A DNA stretch of 64,000 nt from an uncultured Acidobacteriia bacterium. GTDB lineage: Bacteria; Acidobacteriota; Terriglobia; Bryobacterales; Bryobacteraceae. The translations under genes and the position numbers were made by a program. Where the stretch lies: the NCBI GenBank assembly GCA_903929755.1, contig CAIYVZ010000207.1, positions 1 through 64,000 of the forward strand, written 5' to 3'. Shown one piece after another: positions 63,546 through 64,000 of this stretch (positions within the stretch are counted from its first letter, which is position 1; each line of letters begins with the position of its first letter). Below the pieces are notes generated by a model that saw only the letters and a program-made list of their open reading frames with translations, was not told the DNA's origin and did not search any database.

Positions 63546-63564
63546 CCGCTCTATCCCGACAGTG

Positions 63565-64000
63565 TCAGTAGCTCGCCAGTTCCGCCAGAACCCGATCAAT
63601 ATCCCCCGGCGAAATGTAGAAGTGCGGCGCAAAACGAACCCAGCCCTGCCGGGGCGCGGCGATAATCCCCTTGTCCTTCAGGTTCCGCACCATCATGGTC
63701 GATTCCACCCCGGCCTTCCGAACCGAGACGATCCCCGAACCAGTCTCCGCCGTCCGCGCGCACGCCAGTTCGTACCCCAGAGCTTCCGCGCCCTGCGCGA
63801 GTTGATCGCCAAGACCCTGCACCGCCGGGCGGATGTTCTCGATTCCCACCTCCAGCAGCAGTTCCAGCGCAGCACGAACCCCGTAACACCCGATCGTATT
63901 CAAAGTCCCCGATTCATACCGACCCGCGTCGGCCCGCAGCGTCATATCTCGCGACGCGTAGTCCGCATAGTGGGCGAAATTGGTCCAGCCGATCTGTACG
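63565..64000 (-). CDS. aminotransferase class V (cysteine desulfurase-like), 5' part beyond the window
   Basis: Only the C-terminal 145 codons are present; the frame is open at the window end. Seen are GWTNFAHYADYASRDMTLRA, DAGRYESGTLNTIGCYGVRA (the typical E-G-T/S-x-N region that lines PLP), ALELLLEVGIENIRPAV, SGIVSVRKAGVEST and VRFAPHFYISPGDIDRVLAE. These fit aminotransferase class V proteins related to cysteine desulfurases and isopenicillin N epimerases. The lysine that binds PLP lies outside the window. Specificity cannot be given. Confidence 0.88.
   Translation of the reverse strand, partial: VQIGWTNFAHYADYASRDMTLRADAGRYESGTLNTIGCYGVRAALELLLEVGIENIRPAVQGLGDQLAQGAEALGYELACARTAETGSGIVSVRKAGVESTMMVRNLKDKGIIAAPRQGWVRFAPHFYISPGDIDRVLAELASY

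Overview
The window looks like chromosomal DNA of a high-GC, Gram-negative acidobacterium of the Bryobacterales/Solibacter type. This is inferred from gene content: a DUF1549/DUF1553 plus DUF1501 pair, a PQQ propeller fused to two cytochrome c domains, an amidohydrolase with a TolB-like propeller, Tat-exported sugar-isomerase-like proteins, and LpxD (lipid A synthesis) with a retaining-type MCE protein. No rRNA, tRNA, CRISPR array, insertion sequence or prophage was found.

Layout. 0-5.3 kb: SpoIIE phosphatase, a DCC-lipase maturation factor fusion, and gcvT-gcvH, most with 4-base overlaps. 5.6-13.4 kb: exported redox block (DUF1549/1553 protein, DUF1501 protein, small cytochrome c with a ComEA-like HhH tail, then in convergent orientation a PQQ/cytochrome dehydrogenase and an esterase). 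13.4-16.6 kb: debris of a rhamnogalacturonan acetylesterase gene, a receiver-PilZ protein, DUF1697, and two tandem secreted paralogues. 16.6-22.6 kb: split methylmalonyl-CoA mutase, a NYN-LOTUS RNA protein with 51-bp repeats, HEAT protein, dus, DinB. 22.7-26.5 kb: a frameshifted propeller-amidohydrolase and a divergent TIM-barrel protein. 26.6-30.2 kb: compact arsenic operon arsR-arsD-arsA-aquaporin-arsC with overlapping stops and starts and no arsB or acr3. 30.2-40.1 kb: glycolate-oxidase-like flavoprotein, adenylate kinase, MDR oxidoreductase, hpt, ROK kinase, CpxA/CpxR-like pair, di-heme oxidoreductase, class II aldolase. 40.3-49.3 kb: an envelope-glycan pair (multi-pass membrane protein and a GT2-methyltransferase fusion), NtrC-type two-component pair, folK, ruvB, ruvA, rsmE. 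49.3-61.5 kb: phosphoesterase, PspC, RlmD/TrmA-type methyltransferase, lpxD, a MobB-like P-loop protein, CheW, M28 peptidase, HpaI aldolase, SelW-like protein, MCE protein, YIP1 protein, comF, HNH endonuclease, Wzz-like protein. 61.5-63.6 kb: an isolated, compositionally different secreted protein of unknown function lying between two imperfect 42-bp direct repeats. The right edge cuts an aminotransferase class V gene.

Themes. Many genes are packed with ATGA/TTGA/GTGA overlaps, so translational coupling seems common. The most unusual items are the arsenic operon whose only membrane protein is an aquaporin although it carries the pump ATPase ArsA and chaperone ArsD; the orphan secreted protein; the twin Sm-like secreted proteins; and a recurring class of 14-17 bp tandem repeats that sit right at or after stop codons at four separate places. 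Function calls come from motifs read by eye, without database searches.
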